This document shows, piece after piece, positions 9,557-19,172 of a DNA stretch of 64,000 nucleotides. The stretch is taken from contig CP154957.1 of the NCBI GenBank assembly GCA_039621445.1, positions 42,627,474 to 42,691,473 of the forward strand, in the 5' to 3' direction. The notes below the pieces were generated by a model, which was not told where the DNA came from, did no database searches, and was given only the letters and a program-made list of their open reading frames with translations. A program made the position numbers and the translations under genes. Source of the DNA: Euglena gracilis (Eukaryota; Euglenida; Euglenophyceae; Euglenales). Every line of letters starts with the position of its first letter. Position 1 is the first letter of the stretch.

Positions 9557-10697
9557 TTAGGAATTTAGGATTTCCATCAACTCCTGAAAAATCCCTGGGG
9601 CATTCATCAACCCAAACATCATCCTTTTAGGACGAAAACACCTCCCTGAAGGGATGCAAAATGCAGACAAATTTGCTGCTCTTTTTGTGATTGGGATTTG
9701 CCAATACCCACTACTCATGTCCAGGGTTCTTTTGAACCGACACTTGGCCAAACCTTCAATCAGAATTTCCATGTTTGGCAAAAAACCTGCATGAGCTTTT
9801 GCTTCTGGAATTCAATTTTCCATAATGAATGACCATCCTTCTGGTACTTGACCCTTTTTTGTCCACCAAAAATGTGGGGATGCACACCTGGGGGATTTAA
9901 CCAACTGGGAATTGCTCAATCAACCCTGACTTTAGCAATTCTTCACACTGAAGGTCAATTTCTTTTTCATCCTCCTGGGGCATGGGCGAACACTTTTGCC
10001 TTTGGGCTTTGCCTTCCCATTCAGGCTTCAGCTCACTGTCAATCAAAACAGGCAGGGGGGATGACTCAGAAATCGTGGGCAATGGTCCAAACACATCAGA
10101 AAGTTTCACCAAAAGCTCATACAACCTGGGGTGGTCTCTGAATTTCTCAACTTCTTTCTCAAATTCTCCACTCAGATTCTCAGTAAACAATTTGCTGCTT
10201 TTTTCATCAGCCTTTTTATGGGCCTCCAAAGTCCAAATCTTTTCGTGTAAAGCTTGGGAAGTGCTTTTGAGTTCATCCATCTTGATTGTTGCCTTGGGAG
10301 TCTTCACAGGTTTTGCAAACTGAACATCTTCCACAGGCTGGGACAGCTGGAAAAACATCACCTCCACATCTTTTATCACCTCCTGAAAAAGACTCAGCTC
10401 ACTTTCAATGTCCTTTGTCAATTCAACCAAAAAATTGATGTTTTCATGCTCGCTCATTGGTTCCAACACCACCACATTGTCCAACCATTCTTTCACCTTT
10501 TCTTCTGATTCCTTTGGGGGAACCCTCTCCAAAGGAAAACTTGGACTTTCAAAAACTTGCTGGTCTGTAGGTGGATTGGCAGGCTGGGGTGCCTGCTTCT
10601 TGGGGGGAACATCAGGAAGTTCTGGGAAATCAACTTGAATTTCATCATCCACTGTGGGGTAGTTTCTGATCTCACCTCTCAGATCATCCAAACTCAA
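9557..10697 (-). pseudogene. Protease-RT linker and reverse transcriptase fingers/palm, element II
   Basis: From 10697 a Glu/Lys/Pro-rich linker leads to the fingers (YELLVKLSDVFGPLP, then CEELLKSGLIEQFPVG). After a frame change near 9.85 kb, the palm follows as GLAKCRFKRTLDMSSGYWQI and FGLMNAPGIFQELM. An in-frame TAA lies between this palm segment and the downstream frame with the FFDD box. The order and motifs are those of Ty3/gypsy reverse transcriptase. One frameshift and one stop inactivate it. Confidence 0.75.
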
Positions 10698-10793
10698 CTC
10701 CCCAATTTCTTACCAACTCAACTGACTAAACTTCCCATTCTGAGCCCACTGACAATTTTGGGGACGCAAAAGCTCAAAATCCACTTTGAAAGC

Positions 10794-11426
10794 TCAAATC
10801 CATCTTTTGAATTGCACTGTGTCCACCACACTCACAAAAGTGTTCCACAGGGGGGAGGGTAGCACCTTTTTGCACCTGTCCCCCACAAACAATGGAACCC
10901 CACTTGAGATTTTCACCCTGGTCACAGTCACCCTTTCCAGCAGGGGGGACCAGTACTGGTCCACCCAGTCTGGGTGTACCAGGGCCATTTTTGTTTCTTC
11001 AATGCACAACTTTGTCACCAATTTGCTTAGTTGGCTGAAGGGGGGGGTTGCCCACAGAAACTTGGAAGGACCAAGGTCACACAACAATTTTTCCCATGAA
11101 TAACTGTAGGTTGAGTTCCCTTTCGTCATGTACAAAGACTGTGTGTGGTTCAGGTGGTTTGCAAAAAGATCAATGCAAATCTGACCCTCAGAAATCTTCA
11201 ATTCATCCAAAGCTTTTGACTTCACTGGCTTGACCAAAGTGTTCCTTTCTGTCTTGAAAAGTCTGAAAATTCTTTTGATGGTGTGGTCCCCATCATGGCT
11301 CTGAAGTAAAAACTCCTCACCTTCGATGATAATTCTGGGGGGTCTGGTCAGCAACCATCCAAAAAACTCACTTTCTGTGAAGTCAGTTCCCAAAACTGCC
11401 ACAAAGGCATTTGTTTCAACCACCAC
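10794..11426 (-). CDS. Protease C-terminus plus Dam/DIRS-like domain, element II
   Basis: About 210 residues lie between protease and reverse transcriptase. The first 60 end the protease (LGTDFTESEFFGWLL). Residues about 80-170 read CIDLFANHLNH, then SYSWEKLL, LWATPPFSQLSKLVTKL and ALVHPDWVDQYW. This order (acidic-hydrophobic-Phe-Ala then Asn, a PP-Phe motif after hydrophobics, and a Pro-x-Trp strand) resembles Dam-type N6-adenine methyltransferases and the methyltransferase-like region of DIRS elements, whose motif IV is (D/N/S)PP(Y/F). Here it is T-PP-F. Whether it binds S-adenosylmethionine or is enzymatically dead cannot be told. A weakly related domain sits at the same place in element I. 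Confidence 0.55.
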   Translation of the reverse strand: MVVETNAFVAVLGTDFTESEFFGWLLTRPPRIIIEGEEFLLQSHDGDHTIKRIFRLFKTERNTLVKPVKSKALDELKISEGQICIDLFANHLNHTQSLYMTKGNSTYSYSWEKLLCDLGPSKFLWATPPFSQLSKLVTKLCIEETKMALVHPDWVDQYWSPLLERVTVTRVKISSGVPLFVGDRCKKVLPSPLWNTFVSVVDTVQFKRWI

Positions 11427-11437
11427 CGCTTTAAGTT

Positions 11438-12058
11438 TTAGTGTTTTTCACCCCAACTCCAAACACACCTCACACACCCCTTCGGAAAAAAATGTACTCC
11501 CCGTTGCCGATCTGCAGGGGTAGCACTCCGCTGAATTTTATTCTCAGGAACACATTTCTTAGAAACTGCAGTGATGGTGGCCCCTGTGTCCAAAATGGCT
11601 TGAATTTCCTTTCCATAAACCTTCACTGGCAAAAGATAAGTTGTACACACCATCTGGAGCAACTGCGAAGCATCAGCTTTTCCCTTTTTGGGGTTCTCAC
11701 CCCGGGGGGTAACCTGGGTTTGCACTCCCTGGGGTTGAACCGAAGGGGTCCATTTGCCTGCCCCCTTCTGGGCTGCTGCCTTCTTTTTCTCAAACGTTTC
11801 TTTTGACCAACATCTGTCTTCATAATGCCCCTTTTTGGGACAAAATCGACAGAAAATTGTGGCTCCAAATCGTGGGGCTTTGGTGTCATCAACTTTTCCT
11901 CCACCCTTGCCTTTGCCTTTTCCTTTGCCTTTTCCTTTTCCACCAGATTTTCCACCTTTTCCAGATTCTGGGACATTTTCACAAACGTTTTCAGATTGAT
12001 CAGGGGGTCTTTCAATCAGGGTTCTTAGATTTTCATTTTTCAGCAAATTCCTCTCCAA
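11438..12058 (-). CDS. Nucleocapsid zinc knuckle and aspartic protease, element II
   Basis: The frame opens with a Lys-Gly tract (GGKGKGKGKGKGKGGGK), followed by a CCHC zinc knuckle, CRFCPKKGHYEDRC (C-x2-C-x4-H-x4-C). After a Gln/Lys-rich spacer comes the retroviral-type aspartic protease active site ILDTGATITAVS near 11.58 kb. The ORF then ends in a frame change before the protease C-terminus, which continues in the ORF at 11426. Zinc knuckles package the element RNA and the protease cleaves the polyprotein. The start of the frame overlaps the end of Gag, so a ribosomal frameshift or a one-base lesion joins them. Confidence 0.85.
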   Translation of the reverse strand: MERNLLKNENLRTLIERPPDQSENVCENVPESGKGGKSGGKGKGKGKGKGKGGGKVDDTKAPRFGATIFCRFCPKKGHYEDRCWSKETFEKKKAAAQKGAGKWTPSVQPQGVQTQVTPRGENPKKGKADASQLLQMVCTTYLLPVKVYGKEIQAILDTGATITAVSKKCVPENKIQRSATPADRQRGVHFFPKGCVRCVWSWGEKH

Positions 12059-12747
12059 CCAATCTTCAGAACTTTTTCCAAAATTGTTTTTCTTAAATCA
12101 ACAAAAGTTCCAGAAAGATGTTTGTAAAATCTGTCTGCCCTGATGTCTGCATACATTCTGGGGTGCAATTTCCTCAGCAAAAACAGAATCTTTTCTTGTT
12201 CACTCATGGCTTGGGGGCTCAACCTGGCCATCAAATTGTCCAACTCTATGAAAAGTTTTTTGATGCCTTGGGGTTCAGGGTTCTGTGAAAGTGCTGGCAA
12301 TTTCTCAATGGCAGACCTCAAAGTCATGTCATTTTCCAGTGTTGGGAGCAATTTTGCAATTTCCAACAGCACTTTTTCAAAATCATCATTCTCACCCATC
12401 AGTTTTTCAACCAGTTTTTTCACCTTGGGGGTGCAACATTCCAAGAGCTAATACTTTTTCTGGACATTTCCGAATGCAACTGCACCAGTTAACCTCAACC
12501 ATCTGCCAAAATGTTTCAAAAACTCTGGCCAAATTGCACCATCAAACTCTGGCAATTTCACAGGGGGTAATCTTGAACTTTGGGTTGAACTTTGGCTGGG
12601 GTTGCTGGAATTTGGTTCAGCAATTTGCTTCAGAAATGTTTCAACCTGGGTGATGGGGTCCACAGGGGTAAACACAGACTGACTGCTGCTGGCTGATTTA
12701 ATTTCCAATTCCTGCAACCTTCTCTCCGAATCTTCAATGGAGGACAT
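12040..12747 (-). pseudogene. Gag matrix/capsid region of element II
   Basis: The frame begins MSSIEDSERRLQELE, with a coiled-coil-like start, a Ser/Gln-rich stretch, then LPEFDGAIWPEFLKHFGRWL, typical of the Gag capsid of Ty3/gypsy elements. An in-frame TAG near 12448 interrupts it, and the same frame then continues through helical capsid sequence (VKKLVEKLMGEN, ILFLLRKLHPRM) to 12040. The stop could be a mutation or a read-through site; nothing in the flanking bases favours read-through. It overlaps the nucleocapsid frame by about 20 bp. Confidence 0.75.
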
Positions 12748-13322
12748 TTCTGCAGATCACTTTCAAAAAACTCAACCACTGGCTCTGAAAACTGGGAGAA
12801 ACACTGGCCAACCCAAAAAGGTTAACAAAACTGAAGAAACCAGAAAAGAAAAACAACCACTTGGTTCAGGACCAGGTCAGCAAGATGATGAAGATCTTGC
12901 CTCCACCAGGATCGTGTTCTGGACAGCAAGGAGAACTGCAGCACTTACAAGCTTCCTCAACCAAGTAACCAGTACAACAACTGTTGAATGCTCCACTGGG
13001 AGCTTGTTGACCACAGCTTGAATGACAACTTCCTGTTGAAGGTGTTGTTCTGTACCAGCAACTCGGTTAACCTTGCCTTCAGGAAGACCAACTTCTTGAA
13101 CTTCAACAACCAGTGAAACAATGTTCAATCTCCTCGAAGACGTCTTGGACGATTGGAACAACAAACCTCTGCGACCAACTTTGGACGTCTCAGAATATTC
13201 TTTTGTTTTCCTTGAAATCCTCGGATTCCCAATTTTATTGATATCCTAATTGTCCCAAATACGTAAACACAAATCAATGTGAAGACATGATTCCAGAGCC
13301 AGCAGTCTGCGAGGGGAAAATT
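12748..13322. other. Leader or degenerate LTR of element II
   Basis: This stretch lies between element II Gag and the I-1 reverse transcriptase remnant. It should contain the 5' leader, and possibly the 5' LTR, of element II. It is rich in short GTTGAAC and CAACAAC repeats. I find no copy of it at the left end of element II, so LTR edges cannot be set. No credible host gene is seen on either strand. Confidence 0.35.
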
Positions 13323-13560
13323 TCAAATTAGGAATACAAAAGTCAGCTCGGCAGTTGGTAAGGTGATCGGGTAAGCAAATAGTCCGCAAATAAGCTTCTC
13401 AAGCATTTCATTGACAGCTTGTTCGCGTTCTCCCGAACAACCAAAAAATTTCTGGGGCATTGGTTTAGCTCCTTCCTTAAGCTGGATCTTGCAAACACCG
13501 AACGGACCCCGTATCGCGGGGTCGATGTCGCACGCGTATACTGGATTTTCCAGCACAGCG
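13323..13560 (-). pseudogene. Reverse transcriptase fingers of element I-1, truncated by nesting
   Basis: The minus frame reads GPFGVCKIQLKEGAKPMPQK, then FFGCSGEREQAVNEMLEKLI and a diverged AYPITLPTAELTFVF. It aligns with I-2 near 21.7-21.8 kb (CSGEREQALNTVIEELIERK). Sense is lost at about 13325, where element II begins. The rest of the reverse transcriptase resumes at 6965. Confidence 0.75.
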
Positions 13561-14653
13561 TCAAATTCGCGGGTGATCCGCGAACAGAATTCGGCTGCCT
13601 TAGGATGCTGACCTGCACTCTCGATGACTGCGGAAACCGCCAGTGTATCTCTGGGGCTACCGAGCTTCCTCGGTACCGCGAATTCGGACATTCCGAATGC
13701 ATCGAAGAAACATACACGAAAAATGATTTCTTGCAAGGGTGGTAATATTTTACCACAAAAATCTTCAAAAATCGGTACATTAGTGGGTAAGTCCCACCAA
13801 TGGAAACACACATACGATAGTTGGGTGAACCATATCCGCTTCCGGAATGATAGGTATGGGAATAACTCCACGGGCTTCATCCCGCACAATTTTCTCAACC
13901 GCACATTCGATAAGTTCCAGAGGGGGGTACATCCACAACACCGTATCACCAAAATTTATCAAATGCGTTGGAGTGTTGTGACCAATGACGTGGCAAACGG
14001 GCATGTGCATTGGATGAAAAGGCATCGATTTCCAATGCCAAACCAAAGGAATCAGCCAATGTTGCAATTTTGGAAAACCATCGTTCCAAAATGCGATATT
14101 GACAAAAATTGAAAGCATTCCTTACGCGTTTCACGTACGCATGCACCCGATTTCCGGGTTGGAGTGAAGAAACACAACGAATGGATCCACAAACATGCGG
14201 GCTGTCTTCCACTACCTCAAGGGTTAATCCCAAGGGAGTTTGGACAGGCTGGAGTCTTCCCCATTCCGCACCAAATCCGTACCAAGTGTACTCGGGAAGG
14301 TGATCAGGAATGACGCTTTTCGCGTTTCCAAACAACGAGGCTAATCCGCGTTGTTGGAGTACTCGGTGTATCTCCGCGCATTGCGGGCTACAAACAACTG
14401 TATCCTTGGGTGTGGATTCCGTTTTCGGAATAGCGATTAGTGTCGGATTTTGAACTAAACATCCACAATCGAAATCCGATTGGGTGGAAATTCTCCTGCA
14501 GTGCACACATTGGAAGGAAGTGTGTTGGTGTGACGGGTGTGCGTGTAAGTGGGTGTCGATGACATTAGCTGGTGAGTCTTGTACAGGTGTGCCTGGATTC
14601 GGCACACCTGGTGGGAAACGTAGTGGTGGTGTGGCTGGGCGCTTACTCGACAC
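13561..14653 (-). CDS. Cys-rich linker and Dam/DIRS-like domain, element I-1
   Basis: Between protease and reverse transcriptase this region has a Cys-rich start (CVHCRRISTQSDFDCGC, then CSPQC). About 150 residues later comes the block RILERWFSKIATLADS, IDAFSSNAHARLPRHWS, and after a frameshift near 13.95 kb LWMYPPLELIECAVEKI and a block around HWWDLP. The pattern aspartate-Ala-Phe, then a PP motif, then a Pro-rich strand with Trp is like that of element II at 10.8-11.4 kb and like DIRS methyltransferase regions. Two other copies of this block exist in the window (21.9-22.5 kb and 38.9-39.56 kb plus strand). Function is unknown; methyltransferase is an inference. Confidence 0.5.
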
Positions 14654-14695
14654 CGTAATTACTTCAGGCCTTTGGGTTTTCGTCTTGTAACCCAG

Positions 14696-15347
14696 TTAAA
14701 CGGCGAGGGTACCGCTACTCGCTTGCCCTACCTCATGTGGAACGCATGTAGGTGTGTCATTGGGTATGGGGGAGGCTTTTTCCGTACCCCGGGTATGGAA
14801 AACGGTCGTTCGTGTGGTGGATGTCGGTGTTGCCATTGTGGGCAACGGTGTTGGAAAAGTGATGGCCATCATAGTGGATGCCAACGGTGATGGTGGTTTG
14901 GGTGGCAATGAAGTGGTGGGTGCTGTGCGCAAACCGTGGGAGTGGCAATCCACAACCCATCGGTACTGGCGTAAAAATGTGTATCCCAAAATTACGTCAG
15001 ACCCGTGAATTCCGGACTCGTAACCCCAAATATTGGTGAAATGTTGTAATTGTGGGGGGTGTGAGTGATGGATTGGGGATGATGGGCAAGAGTATCTCGA
15101 GCACACATCTCAAATCACCACCACACATGGGGGTGTTATCCGCGGTTGTAATTTTGATCGGTTTCGTGGCGCTTACCAAGAGCGGGGTCGGTATCAACCC
15201 CAACCGAAAAAACAGTGCAATGCGACAACCAGTGTCAATTAAAATTTTAACTTCGGTGGAGAAATTTTGAATGCGGATTTCCGCTTGGACGAGTAAGTTC
15301 CTTTGGTGGTACGCAAAGTGAAGGGTCTGGCGTAAATACGTTTGCAT
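14696..15347 (-). pseudogene. Aspartic protease of element I-1
   Basis: The active-site strand reads VKILIDTGCRIALFF near 15.23 kb, with intact Asp-Thr-Gly. The flap and second half continue (GGDLRCVLEILLPIIP). A frame change near 15.05 kb is needed to reach YESGIHGSDVILGYTFLRQY, the conserved second half. The frame ends in a Pro/Thr/Ser-rich tail before the Cys-rich linker. The homologous I-2 protease has Trp in place of the active-site Gly. Confidence 0.75.
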
Positions 15348-15652
15348 GCCAGCTTTCCCATGAACCCTTTCCTACTTTGCTCAGCATTCCGAGCGGAAAT
15401 GTGGAGTGGGGGGTAGGTGACCCGAAATAATTCCGGGTACCAGCCGTGAAGGCGGATGGGCAGGGGTGGACAAAGTTGAGCAGGTCTTACTTCCATCTGT
15501 TCGTCAGCCCAGAGGTCTGTGCCCTCGGACCTGGGGCTCCCCTACTCCAAGACCGAACCGGCCGCATAGCCGGCAACGGACTTTTTGGTGGAAAAAATGG
15601 AATTCAATGAGCGCACCGCCATTTCGGGCCTCATTAAATTCCCCGTCCGAGG

Positions 15653-17050
15653 TCACATCCCCTTCACTGCCCGAAGCCGGGGTGTCCTCCTCCAAACAAG
15701 AAATCTTGAAACCGACTTTTTGCCGATTGGAGGAGTTACCACGGTCCTCGCGGTGCTTACCGCGATTTCCGTAGCCGGGCCGGGGCGAACGAGATCTTGG
15801 ACGTTTGGATGAGTGGAGGTCTTTGGAACCGCAAAGTGAACAACGGGATTTGTGGCGGGATTCCGCATAACGGGGGGAACGGTATTCCGTTGTTCCGTAA
15901 AACCGTCGTGGTGAACGGGTTTCGCGTCGACCATGACCGGTGTACCGGGGTTTCCGCGGAGAATCGCGCGAAGAGGATGATCCAGTTCGCGAACGAGGTC
16001 GTGAAGTGTCGCGATTGAAATCCCGTTTCCGGGTAGGGGGACCAGGTGACCGACCGCGAGAAGGACGAGTTTCTCGACCATCACGTGATGGTTACTTGGG
16101 CCTACTACCGCCAAAGCGGTTCCTTGAAGACCTTGAAACTGCAGATTGACGTGAAAACGCCGAGGAACCAGATCACCGTGAGGAGGATGAGCCCCTTGGA
16201 CTTCGATTACGCTTTCGCGCACCAGGATTCGGGCACTCCCGAGACATGTGATCCGATTTGTTACACAAAAAGCACAGTTTATCCGTGCCTTGGTCCGGAG
16301 AACGCTGATTCCGCGTTTTCGGTCCCGTGGTGACATAGGTGATTTGTGCAACGCGTTAACCGCACCCGCAGGGGTTCCCGCGGCGGGTCGCACGTTTGAA
16401 AAGCGGACTGTATTTGTCCCAAAGCTTGTGTGAGCTTGAGTTGCGTTGACACATAATTCCAACGTTGGACAAGAGTCATATCATGCCTCGCCAACTCCTC
16501 GCGATGTATATCCTTCACGAGGGATGGTGTGAAATGCAACAAAACCGCATCGAATTGTTCGCGCATTTGCTTCTCGCTAAGTTCATCAACTTCGGAAGCA
16601 AGTGCTAACCATTTGGCATACCAAAGGTGAATGGATTTGCATTGCGATCCGATGGCGCGCATTGCCGCCATTTCTTTTCCAGGGTAATCCTGTTGACCAG
16701 ACTCGAGTTGGTTGAAGTGTATTGCTCAACCAGGTATATCGAATGATACGCCATTCCGTATCACCAAATTGCGTGCGCGTTCTCGCTCCTCCCTCGGCCG
16801 GCAATCGATGACTTTCATCTTGACTACCTCGGGATTCGGGTCTTGGGTGGGTCCCTTTAGTACCCAGTAGTACCCAGTAGTCCCGAAAAAATTGTCTCAA
16901 GTGGTTGGATCCCCGATTTCACCTTGTTCGCGATTGTGATGGTACCCTTAAAGTCTCTCTGAGTAATCCGCTGACCCTCGGTGGTATTCCAGGGGCTTGG
17001 GTCCGGGTAATTCTTAACACCAAACGCGTTTCGCGGATTTTACGCTCCAT
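15653..17050 (-). pseudogene. Gag (capsid and zinc knuckle) of element I-1
   Basis: Capsid sequence starts almost at the LTR edge: minus-strand frames with FKGTITIANKVK, YYWVLKGPTQDPNPEV and DCRPREER match I-2 at 25.2-25.4 kb. Helical capsid sequence follows (EVDELSEKQMREQFDAVLLH) near 16.55 kb. Near 16.27 kb the knuckle is CFLCNKSDHMSREC, a correct C-x2-C-x4-H-x4-C. An Arg/Ser-rich tail runs to 15.65 kb. Several frameshifts separate these blocks. The long N-terminal coiled-coil region found in I-2 is absent. Confidence 0.75.
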
Positions 17051-17059
17051 GTGTACCAG

Positions 17060-17830
17060 TGTACGTCCCACCCCGGCTTTTCTACTTATGTTTTCCTCCT
17101 GAAAAGCCCGTGGGGGGAGTAACAATAAAATTTGTTTCCCTTTTCCCCTTTTGATTGCAAAGCACACAAGCAGAAGAATTGGTGGGACCGCAGTCCCTTA
17201 TATGAAAGTGACTTTTGCTCTGTCGAGATTTGTAAAAGATAGAAATAAAACTTCTATTCAAATGGGACTTCGCCCTCAGAATTCTAAAAGAGAATTGCAA
17301 AGCACCAAACCTGTAACCTTGAATTAGGAACCAGTTACTTTCGCTAAGCTTTCGCCAGCTCTGAGATTCTCTCTTTGTCTTATTGTTTAACCATGCCACT
17401 GTGTACAGCCCGGCCGTAGCCAGATTGTAGGCTGTAGCCCATTGTATCTGGTACACAGTGCCATGGCAGAATGGCTGCCTGGTACACATCCCCCTCCCAG
17501 GGCTCTGCCCGATTTCCCTTCTGGACCGGGCCAGCCGGGATGCCACGCACAGTCCCAGGTTCAGGGAGACAGTACCAGGATACCGTGGTCTGGTTCCCAA
17601 TTACGGATACCGTGGTTGGAGCACAAAGCGCAAAAGAATTCTTGCGCGCATGCTGTGCTTTGGGCGTCTTCTTACTTGACACCGTAGTATCTTTGTAGTC
17701 TTGAATCTTCGCGATCAACATGTTATCGACCGACCTTAAAGCGATTCCGCCACAGTGTTTTAAAATGGTGCTGAACGCGATGATGAAGTGCGTATTCACG
17801 CTCGAGACTTCGCTCATTATGTGGGACTAC
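17060..17830 (-). repeat. LTR of element I, shared by I-1 (5') and I-2 (3')
   Basis: From 17060 the plus strand begins TGTACGTCCCACCCCGGCTT and stays nearly identical to 31108 onward for about 420 bp. That includes the GGTGGGACCGC and CATTGTATCTGGTACACAG blocks. On the minus strand the LTR ends ...GTACA. Next to it is TGGTACACATGG, which starts with TGGTA like the primer-binding site of I-2. Capsid of I-1 starts just left and the 3' ORF of I-2 ends just right, so this one LTR serves both. The right edge is estimated from the start of coding sequence and from partial similarity to the LTR-like repeats at 31.6 and 39.6 kb. Confidence 0.7.
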
Positions 17831-17943
17831 GCCCATCTCAGCCGTAGCTGATTCTACGGAGCAGGAAACCCTCAACGTTTGCGGGTTTCCTTGAAGTACT
17901 CTCCCATGTGTGGGTCTTGTACCAAGGTCATTTCGGTTGGACG

Positions 17944-19110
17944 TCAGTCTAGGGTATCCTTGTCAGGATCATCCATGTTGATCTGTGGGGTAACCCAACT
18001 TTTGACTTCTTGTATTTCCTTGGGCAGTTCGATTTTGAGCGTTTCAGCTCGCTTGTGGAGGTAAAGCTGCGAATATTCCCAGAAAACTCTCGGAAAGGTT
18101 GCAGGCCATATGTAATAGTTCCATCTTGGATGGTTTGCTGGTACCTGTGGTGGCATCCCACGCAGAGCGTTGAAATCAACGTTGTGCGCGCGGGATGCAC
18201 AGGCACAGCGGGTTATGTGTGGTTTCAGAATGGTACCAAACCATTCTGAATAATGTTCGTAACCATGTCGTTCAGTTGGATATTCAGGCAATAACCATCG
18301 TTGTGTGGTTTCAGAAACCGTTGAAGGCTTTGTAAAGAGTGGGTAAATGACTCGTTTCCAGTCGTCATCATTAAAGAGTAGGGGCAATCGCCCTGTTGTA
18401 CATTCCACAGCAAGTCTGATTCCGCCGGAATCAGTTTGGAAGTCAAAGGCGCTTCCGCCACGGTCAAAAGCCTCAGCTTTCTTGAAGCTTTTGTGTTGGT
18501 ACATTTGTCGTTTTGTTTTGTAGAAATTATAGAAATCTTCCAGAACGTGCTCGTTTCCGGGTACGACCTTGAGATTTCCGCCATCTGCGGGCAACCATAT
18601 ATCTGCCCCTAGGCAGTTGACACAGAAAACGGGTACGTCCCGGTCTCTGCCATCTTCCGACCACCGGAAGTTGTTTAGTTGTCTCCAAGCAAGGAGACAA
18701 TCACCGCAAATCAGAGTGGCTGTGTTTGGAACGAACTCATTGTGGTGAACGTTTTTCCGTTTGTTGTTTGCATAACAGACATGCACAGCTGGCACGCCGT
18801 TACGAATGTTGTGACAGACAGTACAGAGCCAAGTTGTTTGGCCATTCGGCCTGCTGTCAAACAGTAATGTTTCCCCATGATATTGGGCAAACACTCTTGG
18901 TGATCTGGCATTGTAGAATCGCCAAGTATGGCGTACATAGTAGTTTATGGTTCTGGTCGGTGAAGAAGAGTGGGTCAATCCACTTGTTCAACAAAATTCC
19001 GCGTTCGCGGGCTGATTGTATCATGGCAATGCGTTCTTCGACGCTCGGCAGGTTGGAGATAATGTCCACTTGCCAAAGGGTGGCATTATCGTCAACCGGC
19101 ACGTTTTCCT
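17944..19110 (-). pseudogene. Cys-rich type a protein downstream of integrase, element I-2
   Basis: I do not recognise this family. Minus-strand coding starts near 19.11 kb (ATLWQVDIISNLPSVEERI, then LLNKWIDPLFF) in one frame and shifts near 18.96 kb into a 344-residue frame. That frame has WLCTVCHNIRNGVPAVHVC, LICGDCLLAWRQ and VFCVNCLGAD: three C-x2-C pairs plus extra Cys/His, which suggests a zinc-binding fold. The C-terminal part has VPANHPRWNYYIWPATFP and ends with DDPDKDTLD. A homologue sits at 32.8-34.1 kb with the same Cys pairs. It lies in the position where some LTR elements carry env or accessory genes, but no membrane segment or signal peptide is visible. Confidence 0.6.
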
Positions 19111-19172
19111 CCTGCGAGGTCTCAGACGTTGTATCTTGTCGCGTTCTACCTCGAATGGTAGAAGTGATCCGG

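Larger units (their letters stand above)
6966..13325 (-). mobile_element. Element II: chromodomain Ty3/gypsy element nested in I-1
   Basis: Minus-strand order from the right: Gag (12.75-12.04 kb), zinc knuckle and protease (12.06-11.44 kb), Dam-like domain (11.4-10.8 kb), linker and reverse transcriptase (10.7-8.6 kb), RNase H, integrase (8.5-7.4 kb), chromodomain (7.19-7.0 kb). It lies exactly between the two halves of the I-1 reverse transcriptase gene. No LTR can be seen at the left junction, where the chromodomain is within about 40 bp of I-1 sequence, so the 3' end was deleted. The right end may keep leader sequence. Confidence 0.75.
4133..17830 (-). mobile_element. Ty3/gypsy element I, copy 1 (I-1), interrupted by element II
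   Basis: Minus-strand order from the right: LTR (17060), capsid/nucleocapsid (16.9-15.6 kb), protease (15.3 kb), Dam-like domain (14.6-13.8 kb) and start of reverse transcriptase (13.5-13.3 kb). Then element II intervenes, and reverse transcriptase (6.96 kb), RNase H, integrase and chromodomain follow, ending at a stop near 4133. The two halves match successive parts of element I-2 (17-31 kb), which shows that they were once one element. Pol is broken by several frameshifts. No recognisable 3' LTR remains on the left. Confidence 0.75.

Noticed and set aside
17944-19110. Envelope protein in the env position of I-2
   Set aside because: No signal peptide, fusion peptide or transmembrane segment; three C-x2-C pairs suggest a soluble zinc-binding protein.
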